Of a stretch of 64,000 nt of DNA, positions 36,076 through 45,644 are shown in pieces. Location of the stretch: contig CAMDBH010000011.1 in NCBI GenBank assembly GCA_945889325.1, positions 1-64,000 on the forward strand, in the 5' to 3' direction. The position numbers and the translations under genes are program-made. The notes under the pieces are model-generated. The model was not told the origin of the DNA. It did not search any database and worked only from the letters and a program-made list of their open reading frames with translations. This stretch comes from Klebsiella pneumoniae. Its GTDB lineage: Bacteria > Myxococcota_A > UBA9042. Positions within the stretch are counted from its first letter, which is position 1; each line of letters opens with the position of its first letter.

Positions 36076-39000
36076 CTACCGCGGCGCAAGTGCGGCAACG
36101 CCTCGGCGCGCGATAGGGCAAATGACAATACCTGACACCCGGTAACCCAGCAAAATAACAACGGTCAGGAGTATTTGCCACCAGACCGCGCCCGTTTGGC
36201 GTCCGGCGCTGCACCCGCCAGGTGCCGTCACTGTCGGCGCAGGCGCGGCGTCCGTCGACGAGGCATCCGCACACGCCGCCTTGCCCGCGCAGCCGCACAG
36301 GGCCGTGCAAACGGCGCAGGCGACATTTCCGGCACAATCCGAATCTTTACAGTCGATTGCTCCATCCTTGTCGTCATCGACGCCGTTGATGCAATCGGTC
36401 TCGGGTGAGCACTGGCAGGACAGCGTGAGCGCAACAGTGCCAGCCGCGGCGGTTTGTGAATCGATAACGACGCGCAACGGCTCGCCTTTTTTCATCGAAA
36501 CTGCCACATCGCTCAAGTCGTCGCCGGCATTGGATTTTTGCTTGCAACTGCTGTCGATGCAGGGTTTGTTGCCGTCCAAAATCAACAAAATCGCATCCAG
36601 TTTCGCGGTGGCACCCTCCAAATTGACGTGAGCTGTGCCTGTACACGGCGGAGAAAAATCAAATGCGCGCTCCGGACCCAAAGTTGTGCGCTGTTTTCCG
36701 CCACAAATCCAAGCGTCCATGACGTCGGTGGCCAATGGAGAAACTTTTTCCACTTGGGTCGTGAAGTCGCACTGCACCTGCGCGGTCGCGAGGCAAAATT
36801 GGCCGATACACGCGCCATTATTGCACTTTTGCCCAAAGCCGCAGCTCCCGCACACGCCGCCGCAGCCGTCGTCGCCGCACGCGCGCCCTTCGCACGCGGG
36901 CTTGCACACGCAAACGTTGTTTTTGCACGTGTTGTGGGCACCGCAAAGTTTCCGCGGCGCGAACTGGCCACAACTGTCTGTACCCCATAAGTTATCGCCG
37001 TTGCAGCTCAGAGCAATTTTCGCGGTGTCGTAGTAGCAGCCGCCGTTCTTGTTGTCGCAGATTGTGCCGTCGGGACAGTCGGTTGCGGTGGCGCACAACG
37101 GCAAGCAGGTGGATGGCGAGTCGGCTTTGGCCGCGTTGTTACCACTACAGTAAAAACCGTTCAGGCAGTCATTGTTGGAAAGGCAGGCTGCGCATACGGA
37201 TTTTGCCTTGTCCGCGCCGCTGCATTGCCCCAAGACGCAACTGCCGAATGTGCACGCGCTGGTGCAATCCACGGTTGCGCTGCAGCCGTCGGGCAGGGCG
37301 ATGCCGCATTGTCCGGGGTAATCATTGAGGCAAGTTTTCTTGGCACAAGCCAAATTACTTGCGGCCTTGGCGTCGATGATGCCGTAACCGGCTGAAGAAT
37401 CGGCCTTGCCAGCGCCCGATGCCGATTGTTGCAGCCGATCGCGCAGCGCCGACGGTGAAAGTGTGGGATCTGCTTGCAAAAGCAGCGCCGCCGCACCCGC
37501 GGCCATCGGCGTCGCCATGCTCGTGCCCTTCATCACGGCATAGTGGGCGGGACCGCTGCCGTCGAGCTTTTTGCCGTCATCATCAATAATATCATCGTCA
37601 CCAAAACTAACATCGGCGTCGCGCGCTGAAATCACATAGGTACCTGCGGCGGCCAGATCGGGCTTGATCAAGCCATCGATGCGCGGCCCGTGACTGGAAT
37701 ACGGCGCAATTTGGTCCAATTTGGCCTTATCCACCATGCCTTGGCCCTTAAATGACGTCCACTTGACGCGGTCGGTCCACGCTGCAACGGCGATCGCGCT
37801 GTCGGCAATAGCCGGCGTGCCTACCACCGTCGACAAATCGGCGGCATCAAAGCCGACTTCCTTGGGCGGCTCGTCATTGACGTATAGGTGCACGGTTGTG
37901 GCCGCCGTCAAGCTGGTGTTGTGCAATACGATGCTGTAATTCTTGGAGAGTTTTGCCTTCAAGTTGGGCCCGATCACAACCGTTCGGCCTTCGGTAGCTC
38001 TTGCGGTCACAACCGTTCCGGAAACAAAGACAGCTTCACCGGCATCTGCCGCATTTTTTACCTCGACGCTGATATTGCCCTCTTGCGGCAACGCGTCGCG
38101 CCACCACAATTTTACGCGAATCCATTCAGTCTTGGCTTTGGTCGCACTTGGGTTGACCACATTGAGTTGCACCGCCTTGGTTTGCCCCGGCGCCAACGTA
38201 GCCACCGCGTGCTGAAAATCGTTGCCCGCGTTACCCGCCGAAACAAAGGCAGTCGTTCCACTGGCTACCAACGCATCGACGGCCTGCGACAGGGGCCCCG
38301 CACCGTCGACATCGTCACCGACGCTGCCATAACTCATAGAAAAAATTTGGCAACCGACTTCGTGTGCCCGCTGCATGGCTTTGATTTCGTTTTTGGGCGA
38401 CGCCGAAGCGTCGACGTCATCGCCGATTTTGTAAAAATACAGCGACGCTTGGGGCGCCGTGCCGCGGTAAAGCCCTGCCGATGCAGCGCCACTGCCGACC
38501 GCGCTGCCCGTGACATGCGTGCCGTGCGGTGACACCTTGTTGTGCACATCGGTTGGCCATTCGGCGGCGGTCTTGCCCTTGGTGACGTCAAAGGCCTCGA
38601 TGGGTTTAGGAATATCTGGATGTTTCGTGTCCAAGCCGGAGTCGGCGATGCAGATCTTCACCCCCGCCCCCGTCGCCAGACCGACGCTGGGTAGCGCGAC
38701 TTGACCGGCGTGAATCAGCGCGCGACCCAAGTCATTTTGCGGGCGCGACCGGTAGTGCAAAGCACCAATCCGCAAGGTATTTGTATCGCGCGCAACCACG
38801 ATCGCAGCGGCTGCTGACAGCCCAGCTACGTAGAAACCGTGCAAATGACCATGTGTCGGCACTGCATCGACAAACGCGCCGAGGTCGCCAGCTAGGCCAG
38901 CCTGGGCAAAAACTGCGATTTGCGCCGCACTCCAGCGTTTTTCCACATAGATCGCGCAATCCAGCGCTGCATTGCCCGCCAATTGCAGTTCTAACGCCAA

Positions 39001-39141
39001 ATCGGCGTCGATCTTGGCGCTAAGTTGTCCCGCAAGTGCAGCTTGTTGGGCGCCAAACGCCGCGGCGTCTGCACGCACAGTCGCGGGTTGGGGCTGGCAC
39101 GCTGCGCAGGCGAAGAAAGCGAGGAATGCAAGTGTCTTCAA
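36076..39141 (-). CDS. Subtilisin-like (S8) lipoprotein protease with MYXO-CTERM-like tail
   Basis: Serine protease with triad Asp (ICIADSGLD, about 167), His (SPHGTHVTG, about 206) and Ser (GTSMATPMAAGAA, about 541). The insert between His and Ser, about 335 residues, is beta-rich and longer than in secreted subtilisins. After the protease domain come Cys-rich EGF-like pieces (ACGDDGCGGVCGSCGFGQKC) and NGVDDDKDGAIDC. The end, GGCSAGRQTGAVWW then ILLTVVILLGYR, resembles a MYXO-CTERM sorting tail. The leader KTLAFLAFFACAAC suggests N-terminal lipidation too. I use TTG 39141 as start because it begins that leader; the ORF opens at 39207. It follows the giant Cys-rich lipoprotein by 37 bp. Confidence 0.85.
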   Translation of the reverse strand: MKTLAFLAFFACAACQPQPATVRADAAAFGAQQAALAGQLSAKIDADLALELQLAGNAALDCAIYVEKRWSAAQIAVFAQAGLAGDLGAFVDAVPTHGHLHGFYVAGLSAAAAIVVARDTNTLRIGALHYRSRPQNDLGRALIHAGQVALPSVGLATGAGVKICIADSGLDTKHPDIPKPIEAFDVTKGKTAAEWPTDVHNKVSPHGTHVTGSAVGSGAASAGLYRGTAPQASLYFYKIGDDVDASASPKNEIKAMQRAHEVGCQIFSMSYGSVGDDVDGAGPLSQAVDALVASGTTAFVSAGNAGNDFQHAVATLAPGQTKAVQLNVVNPSATKAKTEWIRVKLWWRDALPQEGNISVEVKNAADAGEAVFVSGTVVTARATEGRTVVIGPNLKAKLSKNYSIVLHNTSLTAATTVHLYVNDEPPKEVGFDAADLSTVVGTPAIADSAIAVAAWTDRVKWTSFKGQGMVDKAKLDQIAPYSSHGPRIDGLIKPDLAAAGTYVISARDADVSFGDDDIIDDDGKKLDGSGPAHYAVMKGTSMATPMAAGAAALLLQADPTLSPSALRDRLQQSASGAGKADSSAGYGIIDAKAASNLACAKKTCLNDYPGQCGIALPDGCSATVDCTSACTFGSCVLGQCSGADKAKSVCAACLSNNDCLNGFYCSGNNAAKADSPSTCLPLCATATDCPDGTICDNKNGGCYYDTAKIALSCNGDNLWGTDSCGQFAPRKLCGAHNTCKNNVCVCKPACEGRACGDDGCGGVCGSCGFGQKCNNGACIGQFCLATAQVQCDFTTQVEKVSPLATDVMDAWICGGKQRTTLGPERAFDFSPPCTGTAHVNLEGATAKLDAILLILDGNKPCIDSSCKQKSNAGDDLSDVAVSMKKGEPLRVVIDSQTAAAGTVALTLSCQCSPETDCINGVDDDKDGAIDCKDSDCAGNVACAVCTALCGCAGKAACADASSTDAAPAPTVTAPGGCSAGRQTGAVWWQILLTVVILLGYRVSGIVICPIARRGVAALAPR

Positions 39142-39178
39142 TGGTCTGACCGTGCCCAGTTGGCAGCTTCTCGCATTA

Positions 39179-42100
39179 TTAAGGGGCAATGCACACAATT
39201 CCCGCAAATTTGGCCGTCGAATCGAGGGACCCTAGGCCGGACTGCTCCTGATCTGCCACATGCTTGTACGCAAAGGTCTTTGCCGAGTCGGCAAAGCGAA
39301 AAAAGCTGCGCACCGTGCCATTCTGGATCGGCCACATATCGCCGAGCCAGCCGCACTGAGAAGAATAGACGGCCTGGTTGCCGCCCAACACCGGCTTGAA
39401 CAAGGCGTCGCCTTCGGCTGTGGTCGCCCAGTGGCTGCCTTTGGGGCAATTGTAATTCTTGGCTTTGTCCCAAATATTGGACTTGCCAACCGCAAAATGC
39501 ACGGTCGGAAATGAGCCTGCCTGCCGATAGCCTTTGCAATTGTCGGTCGTATCCATCCAAGATGTATCGACATTGCAGCCCAACGTGTCCCAACTTTTGC
39601 AGTCCGCACCGCATTTGAGCGTGCCATCGCTGCCCACGCCCAAAACACTTGCGCAAATGTTGCCGCCCAGTTGCAAGCCGTCGCATTTTTCGACCGCACC
39701 CTGCACGATGCCGTCGCCGCAAACCGTCGGTTTGCACACGCTAGCGACGCAAACACTGTCGGGATTGCACAGGGTCCCATCCGCAATTGTTACGTGTTTG
39801 CAGCCTGTTGCTTTATCGCAGCTGTCGGTGGTGCAAGTGTTGAGGTCGTCGCAGTTGGCGGGCACGCCTGCGCAGCTTCCGCCTTTGCAAACGTCGCCTG
39901 TGGTGCAAGCATCGCCGTCATTACAGCCAATTGTGTTGTACACGTGCAAGCAGCCCAACTTGGCGTCGCAAGTGTCGGTCGAACACACGTTGTTGTCGTC
40001 GCAGGCGTTGAGAGGTCCAACGGTGCACTTGCCGACAATACATTTGTCTTTTTCAGTACATATGCTGCCGTCGGCGTCGCAGGGCGACGCTTCCATCGGT
40101 TTGATGTCGTACAGGCAAACCCCGCTGTTGGTGTCGCAGTTATCGAATGTGCAAGGGTTTTTGTCATCGCACACTTTGGGTTTTCCGCTCAGGCAAGTGC
40201 CGTTTTTGCAGGAATCGCCGACGGTACACGGTGCGCCATCGTCGCAAACGTCCACATTGAAAGAGTTGCTGCATCCGGTCTTTGGATCGCAGGCATCATC
40301 GGTGCAAGCGTTGGCATCGTCGCAGTTTTTCTGTTTGCCGGCGGTGCATTTGCCCAAAATACAGGAATCGCTGATGGTGCAGTTGCTGTTGTCCGCATCG
40401 CACGGCGAGCCGTTGAGCGCCACGGCCGAATAGATACAAGTGCCGGCGATGGTGTTGGGATCACAACTATCTGAAGTGCAACCGTTGTTGTCGTCGCAGA
40501 CCTTGTCCTTGCCGGTCTTGCAGGCGCCGCTGACACAAATGTCGTTTTGCGTACAAGGATTATCGTCTGAATTACATAGACTTATGTTATTGACCTTGGT
40601 GCAGCCGGTCAAGGCGTCGCAGCCGTCGTCGGTGCAAGCATTGCCGTCGTCGCAGAGTTTAGCCTTGCCAGCCGTACACTTACCAACGATACATTTGTCG
40701 CTGACCGTGCAAACGCTGCTGTCCGCATCGCAGGCTGCACCTTCGTTGATGCTGCCGTCAAATTTGCACAAGCCGCCGACCGGATCGCAACTGTCCTGGG
40801 TACAGCTGCTGTTATCATTGCAAATTTTGTTGGGGCCAGACACGCAAACCGTGTTGCTGCAGGCATCGGCCAAGGTGCAGGCGTCGTTGTCGCTGCATGG
40901 CCCCGTCGTGGCCGTGTTGCTGCAGGCCGTGAGCGGATCGCACTTGTCGTCGGTGCACTGATTGCCGTCGTCGCAATTGATGGCAATGCCAGCACAAACC
41001 CCAGCTTTGCACACATCGGCGGCTGTGCATTTGGTGCCATCGTCGCAGGGCGCGGTTGTCGGCGCGTTCACGCAACCGCTTGTCGGGTCGCACGAATCCA
41101 AGGTGCAGCCGTTGCCGTCGTCGCAATTCTTGGCGTCGCCAGCGCATACGCCCGCGGCGCACTTGTCGGCCACGCTGCAAATCAAACCGTCGTCGCAAAT
41201 GACGCCATCTTGTTTGTTGGTGAACACACAATTTCCGCCGGAAAGGTCGCAACTGCCTATAATGCAAGGCTTGTTCGCGTCGCAGTTCTTGTCCGCGCCC
41301 TTCTGACACAAGCTGTTGAAACAAGAATCTCCAACAGTACAGGCATTTCCATCGCTGCAGGCCACGCCGTCGTCGGCCGTTTGGGTGCAACCGCTCGCGG
41401 TGTCGCAACTGTCTTTTGTGCACGGATTGCCGTCGCTGCAGTCCTTCGCCGGTCCCGGTTTGCAACCGCCATCGAGGCAAAAATCGTTTTGCGTGCACAC
41501 GTTTACGTCCGCATCGCAAGGGCCTCCCAGCGCAGCATGTGCGCAGCCAAAAGCGCTACCACCGGCATCTGGTTTGCACAAGTCCTGCGTGCAAGTGTTC
41601 TTGTCATTGCAAGTTGCGTCGTCCGTGACGCCATTGCAGTCGTTGTCGACGCCGTCGCAGACCTCGGTGGCCGGATCGGGCGCGGCGCACGCGGTGAGGC
41701 CGTCGCTGGCGCATTGGCGCGTGCCCGCGCAATTGCCGATGACTTTTCCGTCCTTGTCCTTGGCTTGCACCATGCATTTGGTCTGCAGCCCTGCGCTTTT
41801 AGCCGCCACAGAACAAGTGCACACGCCGGGATGGCCGTTGCTCGGGTCGGGCACGCACTGTTTTACTTTCTGGCCCTCCACCGCAGTCACTTCCGAACAC
41901 GAAAATCCCTTGCCGCAATCGGCGGTGTCCTGACACGGCGACCCGCAGAAGGCGCCTTCATCGCCGGCTTGGCCAAACGCGATGCAAGCCGCGGCGGTCG
42001 TGCCTGTCGTCACACAATCTTTTGAAATCGTACAGGGATCGCAACGGCGACCAAATTTGGCCACGCAAATGGTGATCAAATCGCCACCCGACCCGCTCAC

Positions 42101-42514
42101 CGTGCTGCAAGCAAAGCCGTCGGGACAGTTATCGATGCAGTTGCGCGCACATTGCTTGCCTTCGGGGGTGTCGATGCAAAATGCGTTGTCGCAGTCGCTA
42201 TTGCCCTTGCAGGGACAACCTGGACCGCCAGCGCTGACAAGGCATTGATTTCCTGCGTCAACACCCGGACCGAGGTCCGCAGCAGTACTGTCTTTGACGG
42301 TGTCATCAACGCCGGCCGTGCTGTCGCCGTCGGTTTGAGCCGCATCGCCAGCGGGTTGGGGCGCCGGATCCGAACCACAGGCTCCCAGCGCCGCGACTGC
42401 CAAGGCTACTAGCAAATGATCAAGCCCACACAGGCGAGCGCGTGTAGGCGCAATAGCGCAAAATACTTGCGGAAGTTCAAACAGTGCCAATGTTACCCCG
42501 CGCGATTTCCGCAA
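39179..42514 (-). CDS. Giant cysteine-rich repeat lipoprotein (paralogue)
   Basis: Closely parallels the lipoprotein at 25917..28877: lipobox AALGAC, an Asp/Ala linker, a Cys-rich N module ending in DGVDNDCNGVTDD, then more than fifteen repeats of CDDGN-CTxDxCD-GC type, CGDGIVQGAVEKCDG and a distinct C-terminal domain (about 170 residues) with TDNCKGYRQAGSFPTVHFAV. 1,111 codons from the first TTG. The start is uncertain: no ATG or GTG lies between the upstream stop and the lipobox. TTG 42490 is an alternative, with GGGG a few bases before it. It is probably co-transcribed with the subtilase downstream. Function unknown. Confidence 0.8.
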   Translation of the reverse strand: MRKSRGVTLALFELPQVFCAIAPTRARLCGLDHLLVALAVAALGACGSDPAPQPAGDAAQTDGDSTAGVDDTVKDSTAADLGPGVDAGNQCLVSAGGPGCPCKGNSDCDNAFCIDTPEGKQCARNCIDNCPDGFACSTVSGSGGDLITICVAKFGRRCDPCTISKDCVTTGTTAAACIAFGQAGDEGAFCGSPCQDTADCGKGFSCSEVTAVEGQKVKQCVPDPSNGHPGVCTCSVAAKSAGLQTKCMVQAKDKDGKVIGNCAGTRQCASDGLTACAAPDPATEVCDGVDNDCNGVTDDATCNDKNTCTQDLCKPDAGGSAFGCAHAALGGPCDADVNVCTQNDFCLDGGCKPGPAKDCSDGNPCTKDSCDTASGCTQTADDGVACSDGNACTVGDSCFNSLCQKGADKNCDANKPCIIGSCDLSGGNCVFTNKQDGVICDDGLICSVADKCAAGVCAGDAKNCDDGNGCTLDSCDPTSGCVNAPTTAPCDDGTKCTAADVCKAGVCAGIAINCDDGNQCTDDKCDPLTACSNTATTGPCSDNDACTLADACSNTVCVSGPNKICNDNSSCTQDSCDPVGGLCKFDGSINEGAACDADSSVCTVSDKCIVGKCTAGKAKLCDDGNACTDDGCDALTGCTKVNNISLCNSDDNPCTQNDICVSGACKTGKDKVCDDNNGCTSDSCDPNTIAGTCIYSAVALNGSPCDADNSNCTISDSCILGKCTAGKQKNCDDANACTDDACDPKTGCSNSFNVDVCDDGAPCTVGDSCKNGTCLSGKPKVCDDKNPCTFDNCDTNSGVCLYDIKPMEASPCDADGSICTEKDKCIVGKCTVGPLNACDDNNVCSTDTCDAKLGCLHVYNTIGCNDGDACTTGDVCKGGSCAGVPANCDDLNTCTTDSCDKATGCKHVTIADGTLCNPDSVCVASVCKPTVCGDGIVQGAVEKCDGLQLGGNICASVLGVGSDGTLKCGADCKSWDTLGCNVDTSWMDTTDNCKGYRQAGSFPTVHFAVGKSNIWDKAKNYNCPKGSHWATTAEGDALFKPVLGGNQAVYSSQCGWLGDMWPIQNGTVRSFFRFADSAKTFAYKHVADQEQSGLGSLDSTAKFAGIVCIAP

Positions 42515-42692
42515 ACAGCGCGATGCGTCGCGCTTTTGCAGCGCAAAATGCGCCGGAAAACAGCGTACCCGCGCCGCTGCGGCCTGTCAAAACAATCGAA
42601 TCGCCGCGCTTGGACAGGCTGTTCGACACTTATATGTAATCACAGGCACTTATCGGTGCACGATGCGATACCCAGCTAGCCCACGCGGCAGC

Positions 42693-42720
42693 TTGACAAG
42701 CGCGAAATCGGACCTAATTT
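42693..42720 (+). promoter_or_regulatory. Candidate promoter of the RutE-like gene
   Basis: TTGACA (42693-42698), a 16-base spacer and TAATTT (42715-42720), 35 bases before the ATG. The -35 is perfect; the -10 matches three of six. Confidence 0.45.
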
Positions 42721-42755
42721 GTCCGCTTCCCAATCCACAGAGGAGTGCCTTTGCC

Positions 42756-43343
42756 ATGCCGCAACTTCAAGACCAAGCGCTGCAACAACTGTTCACCGAG
42801 GCGCGCACGCACCACGTGTGGCCGCCACAAACCATTGACGATGCGACGATTTTCGCTCTGTACGACTTGTGCAAATGGGGGCCAACCAGCGCCAACACTT
42901 GCCCGATGCGCATCGTTTTTGTGCGCAGCGCCACGGAAAAAGACAAGCTTTTGACCTGCGTCGCGCCATTCAACACGGAACAAGTTCGCGCTGCGCCGGT
43001 CACGGCGATCATCGCCTTTGACAGCAAATTTTACGATCAACTGCCCAAACTTTCACCGTTTTATGATTATCGGCCGATGTTCGCCAGCAACCCAGCCATC
43101 GCTGAAATCAACGCGATGCGCAATGGTTCCATACAGGGCGGCTATTTCATTTTGGCGGCACGCGCTTTGGGCCTGGATTGCGGTCCTATGTCCGGTTTTG
43201 ACAATGCCGCCGTCGACGCCGCTTTTCTGGCCGGCACCGATTGGCGTTCCAATTTCCTGTGCAATATCGGCCATGCCGATGCCAGCAAGGTCTATCCTCG
43301 CGCGCCGCGGTTGGCCTTTGCCGAAGCATGCAAAATCGTGTAG
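42756..43343 (+). CDS. Nitroreductase-family reductase, RutE/HadB-like
   Basis: FMN-dependent nitroreductase fold of the RutE group, which reduces malonic semialdehyde in pyrimidine breakdown, or other small aldehydes and nitro compounds. Diagnostic pieces: LYDLCKWGPTSANTCPMR (FMN loop), the NGSIQGGYFILAARALGL helix, DCGPMSGFDN, and NFLCNIGHAD near the end. 195 residues is standard. AGAGGAG lies upstream of the chosen ATG; the longer frame from 42663 adds a basic stretch absent in the family. No rut genes are nearby. Followed at 12 bp by a radical SAM gene. Confidence 0.85.
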   Translation: MPQLQDQALQQLFTEARTHHVWPPQTIDDATIFALYDLCKWGPTSANTCPMRIVFVRSATEKDKLLTCVAPFNTEQVRAAPVTAIIAFDSKFYDQLPKLSPFYDYRPMFASNPAIAEINAMRNGSIQGGYFILAARALGLDCGPMSGFDNAAVDAAFLAGTDWRSNFLCNIGHADASKVYPRAPRLAFAEACKIV

Positions 43344-43355
43344 CCTCGCGCGCCT

Positions 43356-44897
43356 ATGCAGCCGCCCGATATTTTGCTGGTGACGCTCAACGCGAAGTAT
43401 TTTCATGCTTCGTTGGGCCTGCGCTATCTATTTGCCAACTTGGGCGATCTGCAAGCGCGCGCCAAAATTTGCGAATTCATTATTTCACAGCGGCCGATCG
43501 ACATTGCTGAAAAGCTGTTGGCTTTCAATGCGCGCATTATCGGCTTTGGCGTCTACATCTGGAATACGCTGGAGACGGCGCAAGTCATCGCAATTATTCG
43601 GCAAGTCTCGCCGCAAACTGTGATCGTGCTGGGCGGCCCAGAAGTCAGCTACGAATACGCCGCACAAGCGATTGTTGCGCAAGCGGATTATCTCATCACC
43701 GGTCAGGCAGACTTTGCTTTTCGCGACCTGTGCGCCGCGATCCTTGAAGACGCCCCACCGCCTGCCAGAGTCATCGCGGCGGCGGAACTTTCTCTTGCAC
43801 AACTGGCTATGCCTTATGCCTTTTATGACGAGGAAGACATCGCCAATCGCCTGATCTACGTCGAAGCCTCGCGCGGTTGCCCGTTCAAATGCGAATTTTG
43901 TCTGTCGTCGTTGGATAAATCGGCTGTGCCGTTTGAACTGGCGCGTTTTCTGCATGAAATGGCGATCTTGCACCAGCGCGGCGTGCGGCATTTCAAGTTT
44001 GTCGATCGCACCTTCAACCTGAGTGTGAAAACCAGCACGCAGATTCTGCAATTTTTTCTGGACCGCTTGGATGACAAACTTTTCCTGCATTTTGAACTGA
44101 TTCCAGATCGCTTGCCCGAAGCGATCAAGCTGCTGATCGGCCAATTTCCACCCGGCAAGTTGCAGTTTGAAATCGGCATTCAGACGTTTAATCCGCAAGT
44201 GCAGGCATTGATCAGCCGCAAGCAGGATGACGCGCAGACTGAGACTAATTTGCAATGGTTGCGGGAGCATACCCACGCCCACCTGCACGTGGACCTGATC
44301 GTCGGCCTGCCGGGCGAAGACATGCAAAGTTTTGCCACTGGTTTCAATCGGCTGGTCGCGCTGCAACCGCATGAAATTCAAATCGGCATCCTCAAGCGCC
44401 TGCGCGGCACGCCGATTGTTCGCCACACCGACCCGTGGCAAATGCGCTATAACCCCGTGCCGCCGTACAACATTTTGAGTACGTCGCTGCTGAGTTTTGG
44501 CGACATCCAGCGTCTGAACCGTTTTGCGCGCTACTGGGATCTGATCGCCAATTCGGGGCGGTTTCCCCAAACGAAATCGCTGCTTTTGGCCGATAAACCG
44601 TTTGAACGCTTTGTGCAGTTCAGCGACTGGCTCTATGCCTCGACCCAACAAACCCATCAAATTTCTTTCGAACGGCTATTTGAGCTGCTTTTCAACGGCT
44701 TGACCCAGCAATTGGCCGTGGATGTCGCTACCGTTCGGCAATCGCTGGGTGCCGACCACGCGCAAAGCGGCTTACGCGGTACGCCCAAGTTTTTGCAGGA
44801 ACAAATTCAAACGCCGCGGCCGCGAGACAAGGCCGAGCGCCAATCGCGCCAAGAGCGGTTCTTGCGCGGACAATCGGCGCCGTTGCCGCAAAGTTGA
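43356..44897 (+). CDS. B12-binding-domain radical SAM protein (DUF4080-like)
   Basis: N-terminal B12-binding-type Rossmann domain (about 1-140, with VIVLGGPEVSYE), then a radical SAM barrel with the cluster motif GCPFKCEFC (Cys175, Cys179, Cys182), LHVDLIVGLPGED and FEIGIQTFN. The C-terminal region (about 360-500) matches the DUF4080 type seen in this subgroup. It would cleave S-adenosylmethionine to start a radical reaction; the substrate is unknown. The DxHxxG cobalamin-ligand motif is not seen in the N domain. The last 50 residues are a basic polar tail. Likely in one unit with the RutE-like gene. Confidence 0.88.
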   Translation: MQPPDILLVTLNAKYFHASLGLRYLFANLGDLQARAKICEFIISQRPIDIAEKLLAFNARIIGFGVYIWNTLETAQVIAIIRQVSPQTVIVLGGPEVSYEYAAQAIVAQADYLITGQADFAFRDLCAAILEDAPPPARVIAAAELSLAQLAMPYAFYDEEDIANRLIYVEASRGCPFKCEFCLSSLDKSAVPFELARFLHEMAILHQRGVRHFKFVDRTFNLSVKTSTQILQFFLDRLDDKLFLHFELIPDRLPEAIKLLIGQFPPGKLQFEIGIQTFNPQVQALISRKQDDAQTETNLQWLREHTHAHLHVDLIVGLPGEDMQSFATGFNRLVALQPHEIQIGILKRLRGTPIVRHTDPWQMRYNPVPPYNILSTSLLSFGDIQRLNRFARYWDLIANSGRFPQTKSLLLADKPFERFVQFSDWLYASTQQTHQISFERLFELLFNGLTQQLAVDVATVRQSLGADHAQSGLRGTPKFLQEQIQTPRPRDKAERQSRQERFLRGQSAPLPQS

Positions 44898-44954
44898 CAG
44901 CGGCAACGGCCTCACGCACGCTTGTTGCGCGCCGCTGGGCGCTGCGGAGCGCCA

Positions 44955-45644
44955 ATGTTGGTCAGGAACTTGCGGCGACTTGGGTCGCACACAAAATGGC
45001 TCAGTGTTTTGGGGTCGTTGTGCGCCGTCGGTTGCGTCAACGTCTCCACCCTGCAAACTGCGCGGGTTTTGCCACCGGGCGATCAAATGATCATTATTGG
45101 CGGCGGCACGTCGACGTTCGCGGTGCCAACGGCGGAGGTGACGCCAGAAAATGGCGGCCTCAAGACCACCAATGTCGCAGAAGGGATGTGGCGTATCGGT
45201 GTCATAGACGGCTTGGATGTCGGCGCGCACGTGACGATTCCGGGCACCAGCAGCGTGGATGCAAAGTACCAATTCATGGACATGGGGCCATGGGCGGTCG
45301 CGGCCGGCTTGTCGCTTGGCGGATTGCAGATCACCACTAGCAGCATTGCCACAGACGCCAAGGGCCTGACGACCACGACGGAGAACAAATTCACCATTTT
45401 CGACGTCGTGGTGCCGTTTTATGTCAGCTACGATTTCATGGAAGCGCTGACCGGCTACATCTCTCCCAAATTCTTGGTGCGCAACGTCAGCGGCAGCGGC
45501 ACCTTCTTGTTCGGCGGCGGCACGGGCGGCGTCAAAATTGGCGACGGCATAGGCTTGATGCTTGAAGCCTCCTATCTCAAAGGCATCAACGACGGTGCCA
45601 ACGATTCGCGGCAGATCAACGCCGGCGTCTATTGGAGTCGCTGA
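44955..45644 (+). CDS. Outer-membrane lipoprotein, beta-rich
   Basis: Start chosen for GGAG at 44946-44949 and the lipobox SLCAVGC (Cys27). The mature part is about 200 residues of alternating strands with Gly/Thr loops: MIIIGGGTSTF, then DVGAHVTIPG, KYQFMDMGPW, FYVSYDFMEAL and INAGVYWSR at the end. That pattern fits a small outer-membrane barrel. It looks like a distant relative of the lipoprotein at 30007..30705. The stop overlaps the next start (TGATG), so it is coupled with the coiled-coil lipoprotein. Confidence 0.75.
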   Translation: MLVRNLRRLGSHTKWLSVLGSLCAVGCVNVSTLQTARVLPPGDQMIIIGGGTSTFAVPTAEVTPENGGLKTTNVAEGMWRIGVIDGLDVGAHVTIPGTSSVDAKYQFMDMGPWAVAAGLSLGGLQITTSSIATDAKGLTTTTENKFTIFDVVVPFYVSYDFMEALTGYISPKFLVRNVSGSGTFLFGGGTGGVKIGDGIGLMLEASYLKGINDGANDSRQINAGVYWSR

